A DNA stretch of 64,000 bases from Chloroflexota bacterium (lineage in GTDB: Bacteria > Chloroflexota > Anaerolineae > Aggregatilineales > J027), in assembly GCA_016234595.1 (NCBI GenBank), contig JACRBG010000043.1, forward strand, positions 1-64,000, in the 5' to 3' direction. Each line of letters opens with the position of its first letter. Within the stretch, counting starts at the first letter, position 1. Positions 52,539 through 61,232 of the stretch are shown in pieces. The translations under genes were made by a program, and so were the position numbers. The notes below the pieces were generated by a model. That model saw only the letters and a list, made by a program, of their open reading frames with translations, did no database searches and had not been told where the DNA came from.

Positions 52539-53552
52539 CTAATTACCAAAATTGATCGGTTGACCCCCAACGGTGAAAGTAGATTGGGTTTGCCCGGAGC
52601 CATCGGTCAGAGTGGCAACTTCGCCATTTGACCAGACTGCGGCGGTTTGATTCCAATAGAGGGCCGCCGGGGTATTTTGCCCAACGCGGGTGAACACACG
52701 GATAATTTGGCCGGATTGAAGCAGTAGGTCGGGGAAGGTAAAGATATTGCCCGCGCTGTCAGTCAAAGTCCAGCCCTCTAAGCTAACCACCGCATCGCCC
52801 GTATTTTGAATATCCACCTGTTCACTAGAGGTCACGCTAGGATTGAGAATTTGCAAAATTTGCACGTCGGCTTCAGTCGCGGTGGGGGCTGGGGTGTTGG
52901 TGACAGAAAACGTACCAAAAACAAAAGGCGTATTGGTGGCAGTTGGCGTTCCAGTGGGTGCTTCGGGGGGCTTGCAGCCTTCGCCGGGGATACGCAAGAC
53001 ATCGTCCACATTCAACAAACAGGCGTTGTCTAACCCATTGATTTGAACCAAGTCCGCGACACTGATGTCAAAACGATCAGCAATGGCACTGCAAGAATCG
53101 CCTGCAACGACGGTATAACGTTGGCAGCCATCGGCAGGTGTTGGTTGATCGCCAGTTGCTCCATCCGAGGCTCCCGGTGTCGTAATATTCAAACTAGGAA
53201 TAGTTGCCAATGCGACTAGGGTAGGGTCTAAGGTGGGCACACCAGATGGAATATTATTATTGGGCTGTGAAGTCTCGCCATTGGCTGGGGGCAAAATCGG
53301 GCCGCCATTACCAAGTTGGGACTCAAGCGCCTGAATGGTGGAATCTAGGGCAAAAATGGTGCCTTCGAGGGCGGCTGCGGGTAATTGGCCGGGTTGCGGT
53401 GTGGCGGTATAAACCACAAAAACCTGCCGTGGGATTTGCGGGGTTGCATTTTTATCATCCGACGGCGAAGCGACCGCAATGATAATAAGCGCCACCACAA
53501 TAGACACCACAATATTGATTAAGACAAATCCGCCCAATGCCCGACGTGTCAT
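52539..53552 (-). CDS. Secreted LysM and lamin-tail-domain protein
   Basis: 337 residues. An N-terminal hydrophobic segment (about 8-28) anchors or exports it. A low-complexity linker follows, then a LysM domain (about 145-190, CQRYTVVAGDSCSAIADRF, LVQINGL, LNVDDVLRIP) expected to bind peptidoglycan or glycans. A Thr/Pro linker and a lamin-tail domain (about 230-325, LQILNPSVTSSEQVDIQNTG, LEGWTLTDSAGNIFTFPD) close it. Lamin-tail domains in bacteria are secreted and associate with surface or nuclease proteins. It probably sits on the cell wall. Confidence 0.85.
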   Translation of the reverse strand: MTRRALGGFVLINIVVSIVVALIIIAVASPSDDKNATPQIPRQVFVVYTATPQPGQLPAAALEGTIFALDSTIQALESQLGNGGPILPPANGETSQPNNNIPSGVPTLDPTLVALATIPSLNITTPGASDGATGDQPTPADGCQRYTVVAGDSCSAIADRFDISVADLVQINGLDNACLLNVDDVLRIPGEGCKPPEAPTGTPTATNTPFVFGTFSVTNTPAPTATEADVQILQILNPSVTSSEQVDIQNTGDAVVSLEGWTLTDSAGNIFTFPDLLLQSGQIIRVFTRVGQNTPAALYWNQTAAVWSNGEVATLTDGSGQTQSTFTVGGQPINFGN

Positions 53553-53636
53553 GAATCATCTTCCCTTAAACAATCTGTTTTCCCCGCATCTTAACATAGG
53601 CTGACATGACAGGCAATTGGGAAAGGTCAAAGCTAT

Positions 53637-55082
53637 TTAAGCGGAGGTGTTCAGGCGGTTTTCGACCAAGCGAATCAACTGCTCGGCAGTCACATCGGCT
53701 ACGTCACTTAATGGCATAGTAGGTGGTAAAAAGCCCCCAAAACGCCGGGCTGTTTCCCACGCATGCGTCGCCCGTATCAAATCCCCTTCCAATTTAAATA
53801 AATCCCCACTGACCAGAAAGGCCAATGGAAAATCCGGTCGGCAATAGATGGCGGCGCGCAAAGAAGCACGAGCAGATGGATAATCCCCAGCCTCTAGCTG
53901 CATCAAACCCATGAGATAATGGGCATCGGCGTACAAAGTATCCAGTTCTAGGGCCTGCTTAAGATGGCTATGGGCACGATCCGCTTCACCCCAACTTGCC
54001 AAAATGCTCCCAATCAAGGTATGGACAGCTGGCGAGTAAGGACGATCGGCAAGGGCTTGTTGGGCCAGACGCATCGCAATCTCCAAGCGGCCAGCTTGCA
54101 TCGCGGTGACCGCCACGCGATAACGGTTTTCGATCTCTTGGGTCGTCAACTTAGGGTCAATTTCGGCTTGGGGGGTAAATACCGCTAGGTTCATGGCATA
54201 GTTTTTGGCAGGATTTTTGACATTACCATCCCCATTATTTTTTTGATGGGCCAATGCCCCATTTAAATAATGGGTGCTGTAATGGGGGCGTGTTTGTGTT
54301 AAGGATTCTGCGGGACTCAATAGCAACCATCCCCCCGAACGAACGGCTTGTAATAAACGCTGTTCCATTTTCTCGCGCTGGGGCTGGGTAAAATACATGA
54401 GCACATTACGACACAACACAATATCTTGTTGAGCCGGAAATAAGGCATCACCTAGAAGGTTGCCGTGTTGAAAATTGACGATTGTTTTTAACTCAGGCCG
54501 AATCTCAAATACAGGTAAGGTATAGGTTGGGGGTTCATGCTGCTCAAATGGACTAAAAAACCGTTGGCGCAGGCTTATAGGAGTGCCACGCAATGACCAT
54601 TCTCGATAGCGACCTACCCGTGCAATTTCCAAAGCGGCTTCGTTGATGTCTGTGCCAATGATTTGAATATGCCAGCGGTCTAAATCGGGCAAGAGATCAT
54701 TGAGTAAAATGGCTAGGGTATAGGGTTCTTCGCCAGTGGCACAGCCAGCACTCCAAAGATAGAGTGTGAAATTTTTTTGACGGCGTTTTTCTTGGATAAG
54801 TGTCGGCAAGATTTCATCCCGCAGGGCGGCGATTTGGGCTTCATCACGCATGAAATAGGTCTCGCCGATGGTAAGTTCAGCCAACAGAGCCTGCCAAAGT
54901 GGATGACCATCTGGCAATAACAATAATCGCTCTAAAAAACTGGCGGGATAATGCAGGGCTTCGGGATGAAGTTGCAGAATTTCGACTAGCCGTTCGCGCC
55001 GATGCTCATAGGTATTGAGGCCTGTGCGTTCGGCAATCAAACTGGAAAGTTGATGGAGATAATCCGCGTTGAAAGGTGTCAT
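53637..55082 (-). CDS. CheR-type methyltransferase with C-terminal TPRs
   Basis: 481 residues. The CheR N-terminal helices (about 1-70) and catalytic domain (about 75-275) carry GETYFMRDEAQIAALRDEILP, the SAM-binding SAGCATGEEPYTLAILL and IVLCRNVLMYFTQ. Three or more TPR repeats occupy about 310-450 (RPYSPAVHTLIGSILASWGEADRAHSHL). CheR enzymes methylate glutamates of chemoreceptors; TPR-fused forms often serve pilus or biofilm pathways. No cheB, receptor or cheA gene is in the window, so its target is elsewhere. It follows the next upstream gene by 4 bases. Confidence 0.88.
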   Translation of the reverse strand: MTPFNADYLHQLSSLIAERTGLNTYEHRRERLVEILQLHPEALHYPASFLERLLLLPDGHPLWQALLAELTIGETYFMRDEAQIAALRDEILPTLIQEKRRQKNFTLYLWSAGCATGEEPYTLAILLNDLLPDLDRWHIQIIGTDINEAALEIARVGRYREWSLRGTPISLRQRFFSPFEQHEPPTYTLPVFEIRPELKTIVNFQHGNLLGDALFPAQQDIVLCRNVLMYFTQPQREKMEQRLLQAVRSGGWLLLSPAESLTQTRPHYSTHYLNGALAHQKNNGDGNVKNPAKNYAMNLAVFTPQAEIDPKLTTQEIENRYRVAVTAMQAGRLEIAMRLAQQALADRPYSPAVHTLIGSILASWGEADRAHSHLKQALELDTLYADAHYLMGLMQLEAGDYPSARASLRAAIYCRPDFPLAFLVSGDLFKLEGDLIRATHAWETARRFGGFLPPTMPLSDVADVTAEQLIRLVENRLNTSA

Positions 55083-55086
55083 TCAA

Positions 55087-56007
55087 TTAAGATTGCAATA
55101 ATGCCCGATTGAAAAATTCAATTACTCGTTGTTCATATTCTGCGGCGGCAACAGCCATATATCCTCCGTGAATAGCCCCCTCTACCACCCACAATTCAGC
55201 ATTATCACCGGCAGCCTTTCGTTCCTTATGGGCACCCGGCAAAGATGGTTCTTCAGTGCCATAAATCAACAAAATGGGCCGAGGATAAATGTCTTTAATT
55301 ACATTGACAGGGCTTAATTTCTCGATGCTTATGCCCGCGAAAAGGCGATAGCTGACCCGAATAGAAAATCGAATCAGAGTATCGGGATAACGTAAACGCG
55401 CATTACCATCTACCAAACCACCCATATCGGCATAGCCACCCTCAGCCACTACGGCTTTGATTTTAGGGTATCGTGCGGCAGCCATAATTGAGGTGGCCCC
55501 TGCTGAAGAAAAACCTAGAATGCCAATTTTTTGCGAATCAACATCGGAACGAGTTTGTAAATAATGCAATGCGTCACCAACTTCACTGACCTCTTTATAG
55601 CCTAAACTGGAAGAGCCTATTTTGGCACAAACACGTGATTCGAAACCTAGGACTCCATAGCCGTGACGAATCAATACATCTGCTTCCGCTAGGCGATTAT
55701 TTAATCCGCTTCGATGCGCGGGAGGTACGATAATCGTTGCACCATTGGTGCTAGGTACAAAATACGCCCGAAATTGGCCGCCTACATGGGCTGGAATGGC
55801 GACAGATTCCCACGCATGACCAAAATCACTAATCCTTTCGCCATTATCGCCACATGCGCCATGCAAAATGGCATAAGTTGGGATTGCACCAGCTAATAAG
55901 GGGAGTACGATGCCAACAACAAGGATCATCACTATGAGGAGTCGAACCAACCGGAGCCAATAGCGCCGAGAAAAACGATGGAGTTGGCGGGCTGAGCGAA
56001 TTTCCAT
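55087..56007 (-). CDS. Membrane-anchored alpha/beta-hydrolase
   Basis: 306 residues. An N-terminal transmembrane segment (about 20-46, LRLVRLLIVMILVVGIVLP) is followed by an alpha/beta-hydrolase domain. The nucleophile elbow is GFSSAG, the acid region is LLIYGTEEPSLP and the His is in AIHGGYMAV. The closest type is the prolyl-oligopeptidase/dienelactone-hydrolase-like esterases. It has a probable outer location. It is cotranscribed with the CheR gene (4-base gap). The substrate is not evident. Confidence 0.8.
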   Translation of the reverse strand: MEIRSARQLHRFSRRYWLRLVRLLIVMILVVGIVLPLLAGAIPTYAILHGACGDNGERISDFGHAWESVAIPAHVGGQFRAYFVPSTNGATIIVPPAHRSGLNNRLAEADVLIRHGYGVLGFESRVCAKIGSSSLGYKEVSEVGDALHYLQTRSDVDSQKIGILGFSSAGATSIMAAARYPKIKAVVAEGGYADMGGLVDGNARLRYPDTLIRFSIRVSYRLFAGISIEKLSPVNVIKDIYPRPILLIYGTEEPSLPGAHKERKAAGDNAELWVVEGAIHGGYMAVAAAEYEQRVIEFFNRALLQS

Positions 56008-56030
56008 AAATGTTATTCTACTTTACAAAA

Positions 56031-56059
56031 TAAAAAAGAGCAGCAATTGCTCTGCTCTT
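56031..56059 (-). terminator. Terminator of the secreted protein gene
   Basis: On the minus strand AAGAGCAG (56059-56052), 8 bases, CTGCTCTT (56043-56036), a perfect 8-bp stem, followed by TTTTATTTT. Confidence 0.75.
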
Positions 56060-56078
56060 AGTCCCCAAATTTAGGCTA

Positions 56079-56822
56079 TTACTCTGTTTCTAGAAGTAAG
56101 GAAAAACTGCCTACAGCATCCGAGGGTACATAATAATAGGTACTGGGTGAACCAACAAAAACAATATAACTGCTGGTATCCAGTTCTGTTGTGTCAACAT
56201 TCAACTGCCCACTGCCTAGTCGTAACCCTTCAAGAGCGGCAATAACAAGCAATTCGCCGGTCTCTTGATCTATAATGCTGACGTTGACCCGCGGCGTGTA
56301 GGTTCCCGATAGATACTCATAGGTTAAGGAAAAATCACCTTCTGTACGAACAAGGAAATACTCCTTCTCATCCCTTCCAATACTGGCTTCAAACGGTTCA
56401 CCGGGAAGAAGTTCGGCAGGATTTAGCAGCGTCATTTCAAAGCCGCCAATACTGCTGCCTGCTCGTCCGCCATTTCGAGTAGCGAGCAGGTGATATTCGC
56501 CATCACTTGGTAGTTCATAAATCAAAGTGACTGAACCATAACCATCATTTGACGACAAAACGTTGTAATCAGCATCGAGCAGAATAATTGCGGGGCTAGA
56601 TAAATCGCCAATACTAGTATCCCGAACCAAGAAAACGGCGATAACATCCTTAGCTTTGCCCCCAAATACATAGTCAATCTCAAACTCACGACTAGTCACT
56701 TCGCCCGTGACTGTCTCGCCATAGGCAATGGTCTTTAATCCATCATCTTGGGCAAAGGCAATGGAAGGCAAGGCCATAAACAACAACATGAACAATATGA
56801 TTGTGATACATAGTTTTCGCAT
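56079..56822 (-). CDS. Secreted beta-rich protein of PPC-like appearance
   Basis: 247 residues from the ATG at 56822 (MRKLCITIILFMLLF), which gives a clean signal peptide cleaved near AFAQ; upstream in-frame starts add charged residues before the signal. The mature part is beta-rich with GEVTSREFEIDYVFGGKAKDVI, LLDADYNVLSSNDGYG and LPSDGEYHLLATRNGG, resembling the pre-peptidase C-terminal (PPC) fold repeated twice. The exact family is unsure. It is a single gene with its own terminator. Confidence 0.65.
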   Translation of the reverse strand: MRKLCITIILFMLLFMALPSIAFAQDDGLKTIAYGETVTGEVTSREFEIDYVFGGKAKDVIAVFLVRDTSIGDLSSPAIILLDADYNVLSSNDGYGSVTLIYELPSDGEYHLLATRNGGRAGSSIGGFEMTLLNPAELLPGEPFEASIGRDEKEYFLVRTEGDFSLTYEYLSGTYTPRVNVSIIDQETGELLVIAALEGLRLGSGQLNVDTTELDTSSYIVFVGSPSTYYYVPSDAVGSFSLLLETE

Positions 56823-57140
56823 TTGCGTGGCTCTCATTAATATGACACATAAGGATAACGATCTTAGCCATTTTACTGATTCATCATCACACAATCGTCA
56901 CAGCATTGTTGCAAACTTGCTTCTAGAGCATGTTATGAGCTTTAGAGACAGATTCCCCCATATAGGTGTGCCAATCATGAAACGTCATCCCTTTTTTCCC
57001 TCATGTGTGAATTTTCGCTTCAATATGCCATAATTTCGCTTTATCAAGCAATTCATAAAGTGCATAGCATATCAAATACACTCAATTGACCAGCTCGATT
57101 CGTATCCATAAAAATAATTTATTGTTTCAAGAAGGGTCTT
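56823..57140. other. Divergent region before the SulP gene
   Basis: 318 bases between divergent genes, AT-rich. Apart from the candidate SulP promoter I see no gene, RNA or clear operator. Confidence 0.4.
57086..57114 (+). promoter_or_regulatory. Candidate SulP-gene promoter
   Basis: TTGACC (57086-57091), 17 bases, TAAAAA (57109-57114). The -35 is good, the -10 only fair. GAAGGG is close to the start codon at 57141. Confidence 0.4.
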
Positions 57141-59312
57141 ATGATTGGATTTCGGCAACTTATTCCCACTCTCACGGCAGGAATAGTCATTGGTTTTATC
57201 GAGTCGCTTGTCGCTGTGTCGTTTGGCTCTTTGATCTTCTCTGGCAATTTAACTCCGTTTTTGGGTCAGGGCATTGGGCTAGTGCTCCTGAGCATGATTT
57301 TAAGTCTGATAATTGTCGGTCTATTTTCTTCACAACCAGCCGTTGTTTCAGCCATTCAAGATATTTCGAGTGTGGTATTAGCTCTAGTAGCTGCCAGCAT
57401 CGCCACTCACGCTGCTAATTCCAATGCCAACTCCACTTACTATACCGTTCTAGCCGCGATAGGCATTACAACGATTGCAACCGGGGGTTTTATGCTCTTG
57501 AGCAGTCAGTTTCATCTATCGGGTATTGTCCGCGCTTTACCCTATCCCGTTGTGGGTGGGTTATTGGCAGGCACTGGTTGGTTATTGGCGCTTGGTGGTT
57601 TTGACCTAGCAACCAATGGTGCTGCGCTGAAAGAATATGTTCACTCCGATGTGATTTGGCATTGGCTACCGGCCCTCATATTTGCAATCATTTTGCTGGG
57701 GGGCCTACGCCGCTATCACCATTTTCTCTTGATGCCGGGTTTACTGGCGGGGGCATTTATAGTGTTTTATGCGGTGGTCATCATCAGCGGCGATTCTCTC
57801 AATCATGTTCGACAATCGGGCTTTTTATTAGGGCCATTCCCCAAAGGTGGTCTCATTAAACCACTTACCCCAGCTCAATGGCACTTGATTGACTGGAATC
57901 TGATTACAAATGAGGTTGGCACGATACTAACCATCATTGCGTTTAGTGCCATTTTGATGATCTTGAATGTCAGTGCCCTCGAACTCGTCCGCCGGGTGGA
58001 TATTGACCTCAACACTGAATTACGTGGGGCAGGCATCTCTAATATCGCTACTGGTCTATTTGGCGGTTTGATCGGCTTCCACTCCATCAGCTTAACCATT
58101 CTTGGGAATCGCATGGGGGGGCGTAGTAGGTTATTACCATTGATTGTAGCCTCCGTCGGCAGTATTGTCCTGCTTGGTGGAACCGCTACCCTAGAATATA
58201 TCCCTACGCCCCTCCTTGGTGGCCTGCTTATTTTCCTAGGGTCATCATTTCTGGTCGAATGGTGTTACGATACCTATTCGCAGCTACCGCGCTTTGACTA
58301 CCTGATGATTGTGCTCATTGTGTTAACAGTAGCCCTTGTTGGCTATATTGAAGGGGTAGCGGTTGGCCTAGCAGCGGCTCTCCTACTTTTCGCTATTGAT
58401 GCCAGTCGTCTAGGCATGATTAAACTCAGCTTTACTGCCGCCGAATATCACAGCAAGGTGATTCGCCCTCTTGCCGACATCAAGATTTTGGAGCGTATCG
58501 GCAATCAAGTTCAGATTTATTTATTACAAGGATTTGTCTTTTTTGGGACGGCCAACCAACTGGTAGAGCGTATTCGTCAGCGCCAAGCGGATGAACATCT
58601 CCCCTCGCTACGCTATCTCATTTTAGATCTCCGCCAAGTCGAGAAGATGGACTCGACGGCGATTTACAGCTTTCTAAAATTGCAGCAACTAGCTGTATCC
58701 AGCCAGATTGAACTGATGGTCACGGCAGTATCGCCATCCCTTCAAGCACAATTAAACAGCCGAGGTTTTGTTGCTAGGACCTTCCCAGACGTTGATTTAG
58801 CCCTCGAAGAAGCCGAAGATCAGCTATTACGATCAGAATTTCCAACCGAAACAACCGCCGACTTTGAGCAGCATCGTAATATCGTCGGTCAGCTTCAAAA
58901 CATGCTGCCGGGGAATATTGACCATGCCCTGTTCGCCTCCTATTTGCAGCGCGAGGTTGTCCAAGCCGGTGATGTTCTCGCCAAGCAAGATGAAATCGCC
59001 AATGCAATGTTTTTCGTCGAGTCTGGTCTGCTTAGTGTTCAGCTAGAAATGCTGGATGCCCAGACCAAACGCCTGCGAACAGTGACATCGGGTGCGGTAG
59101 TTGGGGAACTAGCGGTTTATTTGGGTGGTGGGCGCACAGCCTCTATTGTGGTCAGCGAATCGGGCGTAATTTACCGTTTAACGCGGGAATCCCTTGACCA
59201 GATAAGTGCCGAAAATCCAGCTCTTGCGTCGGCCTTCCACGAATATATAGCCCATCTCTTGGCTGAACGTTTGGTAGATACAACCGCCGAATTAGAGACC
59301 GCCCTGCGCTAA
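57141..59312 (+). CDS. SulP/SLC26-type transporter with STAS and cyclic-nucleotide-binding domains
   Basis: 723 residues. About ten to twelve membrane helices (residues 1-425) carry SulP features (FIESLVAVSFGSLIFSG, VVGGLLAGTGWLLALGG, IIAFSAILMILNVSALE). A STAS domain follows (about 450-560, FVFFGTANQLVERI, ILDLRQVEKMDSTA). The C-terminal cyclic-nucleotide-binding domain (about 590-715) has the phosphate cassette GELAVYLGGGRTAS with the Glu and Arg that contact the nucleotide, spaced as in protein kinase A. It should move an inorganic anion or a dicarboxylate under cAMP or cGMP control. The twin-cyclase operon is about 7 kb upstream. Confidence 0.88.
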   Translation: MIGFRQLIPTLTAGIVIGFIESLVAVSFGSLIFSGNLTPFLGQGIGLVLLSMILSLIIVGLFSSQPAVVSAIQDISSVVLALVAASIATHAANSNANSTYYTVLAAIGITTIATGGFMLLSSQFHLSGIVRALPYPVVGGLLAGTGWLLALGGFDLATNGAALKEYVHSDVIWHWLPALIFAIILLGGLRRYHHFLLMPGLLAGAFIVFYAVVIISGDSLNHVRQSGFLLGPFPKGGLIKPLTPAQWHLIDWNLITNEVGTILTIIAFSAILMILNVSALELVRRVDIDLNTELRGAGISNIATGLFGGLIGFHSISLTILGNRMGGRSRLLPLIVASVGSIVLLGGTATLEYIPTPLLGGLLIFLGSSFLVEWCYDTYSQLPRFDYLMIVLIVLTVALVGYIEGVAVGLAAALLLFAIDASRLGMIKLSFTAAEYHSKVIRPLADIKILERIGNQVQIYLLQGFVFFGTANQLVERIRQRQADEHLPSLRYLILDLRQVEKMDSTAIYSFLKLQQLAVSSQIELMVTAVSPSLQAQLNSRGFVARTFPDVDLALEEAEDQLLRSEFPTETTADFEQHRNIVGQLQNMLPGNIDHALFASYLQREVVQAGDVLAKQDEIANAMFFVESGLLSVQLEMLDAQTKRLRTVTSGAVVGELAVYLGGGRTASIVVSESGVIYRLTRESLDQISAENPALASAFHEYIAHLLAERLVDTTAELETALR

Positions 59313-59363
59313 AACCGCCTGCTTGAGTTTAGGGGATATAGACTCAAGCAGGATTAAAGCTTA

Positions 59364-60233
59364 TTACGCAGACTGAGCCAGCGCGATAGCCCCTAGAACC
59401 CCGGCACTATCCCCCAGCGTAGGTGGCACAATATAGTCATCTATCTGTTCAAGAATAGCAGGATGGTGTAAATAGCCATTCAACAAGGTCTGGAATTTAC
59501 GCCGGATCATTGGGAAAAGCTGGGTCTGACGCATCACCCCACCCCCCAAAATAATTCGTTTGGGTGAAAGTGTGCAAGCAAAATTGACAAGGGCGATTGC
59601 AATATACTCGGCTTCCAGTTCCCACGCCGGATGATCAACTGGCAGGGTCTTGGGGGAGACTTTCCATCGTTTTTGTAAGGCTGGCCCGGTTGTTAGCCCC
59701 TCTAAACAATCTTTATGATAGGGACAGTTGCCCTCAAAGGGGTCTTTGGCGGGATCACGTGGCAGCAAAATATGACCCAATTCAGTGTGAATGAGGCCAT
59801 GCACCAAACGTCCACCGACCATTACTCCCCCACCTACCCCTGTCCCAATCGTAAGGTAAATAAAATCATCAATCCCAATGGCAGCCCCCCATTTGTGTTC
59901 ACCAAGCGCTGCCGTATTGACATCCGTGTCAAATTTGACTGGCACATCCAAGGCACGGCTAATCGTCCCCGCAAAATCAGTATTGGCCCACCCCGGTTTC
60001 GGCGTTGTAGTGATATAACCGAAAGTTGGCGAATTAGGGTGAATGTCTACTGGGCCAAATGAGCCAATCCCAATAGATTCAACGGCGGGTTGTTGACGGA
60101 AAAACTCAATGACTTTTTGAAATGTTTCCGCCGGGGTAGTGGTTGACATTGGCTCACTAATGGTAATATTTTGCGGGTCTACCCCAACCGCACATACAAA
60201 TTCAGTTCCACCTGCTTCAATTCCACCAAACAT
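59364..60233 (-). CDS. ROK-family sugar kinase, fructokinase type
   Basis: 289 residues. ATP-binding [14 protein letters not shown] at the N-terminus, [21 protein letters not shown], and the ROK zinc site [27 protein letters not shown] (one His and three Cys). The [10 protein letters not shown] form is common in ROK fructokinases. It phosphorylates fructose or another hexose. It heads the reverse side of the glycoside cluster at 59.4-64 kb and diverges from the cupin gene. Confidence 0.85.
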   Translation of the reverse strand: MFGGIEAGGTEFVCAVGVDPQNITISEPMSTTTPAETFQKVIEFFRQQPAVESIGIGSFGPVDIHPNSPTFGYITTTPKPGWANTDFAGTISRALDVPVKFDTDVNTAALGEHKWGAAIGIDDFIYLTIGTGVGGGVMVGGRLVHGLIHTELGHILLPRDPAKDPFEGNCPYHKDCLEGLTTGPALQKRWKVSPKTLPVDHPAWELEAEYIAIALVNFACTLSPKRIILGGGVMRQTQLFPMIRRKFQTLLNGYLHHPAILEQIDDYIVPPTLGDSAGVLGAIALAQSA

Positions 60234-60377
60234 AGCTGACCTCGATATAAAATGATAATTAAATAAACCTGTGATTTATCAATGACTTAAACAATGCTGC
60301 CCAAGTTATAGCACATTTTTTGACCCAAAGAGCAGTAAAATTATGCGTATTATCTGGCTTGCCTTGAGGATATGAAA

Positions 60378-60758
60378 ATGCGTGTTCCGGAAATAATCTA
60401 TCTACAGCAATTGGCTTGGACAGCTAGCCCAGTCGTGGCGGGGGTTGAAGTTAAATATTTTGACAACAGTGCCAACCATGCCCCTGACGATTTAATGATT
60501 TTGAAGCTTGACATGGATAACCATATTCGCTGGCATGTGCACGAGGCAGCGACGGAGGTCAATTATGTGTTGCAAGGTCATTCGCGTCTACGGTATGCCG
60601 AAAGTGAAAACTCGCCGTCGGTCTATGAGCATGACCTTGAACCCGGCATGGCCTTTATCATTCCCGCTGGTCTATGGCACTCATTTATCAACCTAGGCAA
60701 TGAAACAGCCCTGTTTTTTTCCTACATACTTCATAATGGAAATCACCCTAAAAATTAG
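60378..60758 (+). CDS. Small cupin protein
   Basis: 126 residues from the ATG at 60378, 8 bases after GAGG; an ATG two codons earlier is too close to that site. The cupin metal residues appear in RWHVHEAATEVNYVLQG and the second motif GMAFIIPAGLWHSFINLG. A single beta-barrel of this kind is often a sugar isomerase, epimerase or sensor. The function cannot be set. It overlaps the acetyltransferase gene by 23 bases, so the pair is cotranslated. Confidence 0.75.
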   Translation: MRVPEIIYLQQLAWTASPVVAGVEVKYFDNSANHAPDDLMILKLDMDNHIRWHVHEAATEVNYVLQGHSRLRYAESENSPSVYEHDLEPGMAFIIPAGLWHSFINLGNETALFFSYILHNGNHPKN

Positions 60759-61125
60759 CCCACCCGTGACCAATGAGCAATTAAATGCCCTATTCACTGC
60801 CGCATGGGAAAGTCATTCAGCAAGAGATTTTAGCCCCATTTTGGCCCACAGCTTACTGTATGTGTGTGCCTATGCTGATGACCAATTAGTAGGTTTTGTC
60901 AATCTGGCGTGGGATGGTGGTTCCCATGCTTTTTTGCTGGATACGTCCGTCCATCCTGCCCTTCAGCGCCGAGGTATTGGCATCCAAGTTGTTCAGGCTG
61001 GGATTATGGCGGCTTGTGAGCGGGGCATCGAATGGATTCATGTTGATTATGAACCCCATCTACACAGTTTTTATAGCCAATGTGGTTTTATCCCTACCCC
61101 TGCTGGATTAATCAACCTCAAATAA
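60736..61125 (+). CDS. GNAT-family N-acetyltransferase
   Basis: 129 residues from the ATG at 60736 (MEITLKISPPVTNEQL); the longer frame lies in cupin coding sequence. The acetyl-CoA motif RRGIGIQVVQAGIMAA follows LLDTSVHPALQ, and the closing region HSFYSQCGFIP is the usual last element. The substrate is unknown. It overlaps the cupin gene at its 5' end. Confidence 0.8.
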   Translation: MEITLKISPPVTNEQLNALFTAAWESHSARDFSPILAHSLLYVCAYADDQLVGFVNLAWDGGSHAFLLDTSVHPALQRRGIGIQVVQAGIMAACERGIEWIHVDYEPHLHSFYSQCGFIPTPAGLINLK

Positions 61126-61167
61126 CAATGGGTTGATCTTAATACGATTGATTCCATGCACTTTTCC

Positions 61168-61196
61168 TTGACGAGGGTATGGTTATTGGTTATGCT
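61168..61196 (+). promoter_or_regulatory. Promoter of the LacI-family regulator
   Basis: TTGACG (61168-61173), 17 bases, TATGCT (61191-61196), abutting the operator at 61197. Repression by the LacI protein at its own promoter is the natural reading. Confidence 0.6.
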
Positions 61197-61212
61197 ATGT
61201 AAGCGCTTACAT
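61197..61212. promoter_or_regulatory. LacI-family operator
   Basis: ATGTAAGCGCTTACAT is a perfect 16-bp palindrome with the central CG typical of LacI/PurR-family operators. It starts right after the -10 and lies 21 bases before the regulator's start codon. Confidence 0.8.
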
Positions 61213-61232
61213 CAAACTATTGAGGGTCATGT

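Noticed and set aside
60244-60272. TGATAA...TTATCA near the ROK kinase start as a fourth copy of the lpd dyad
   Set aside because: The spacing is 17 bases instead of 6-7 and the region is AT-rich, so it is likely chance.
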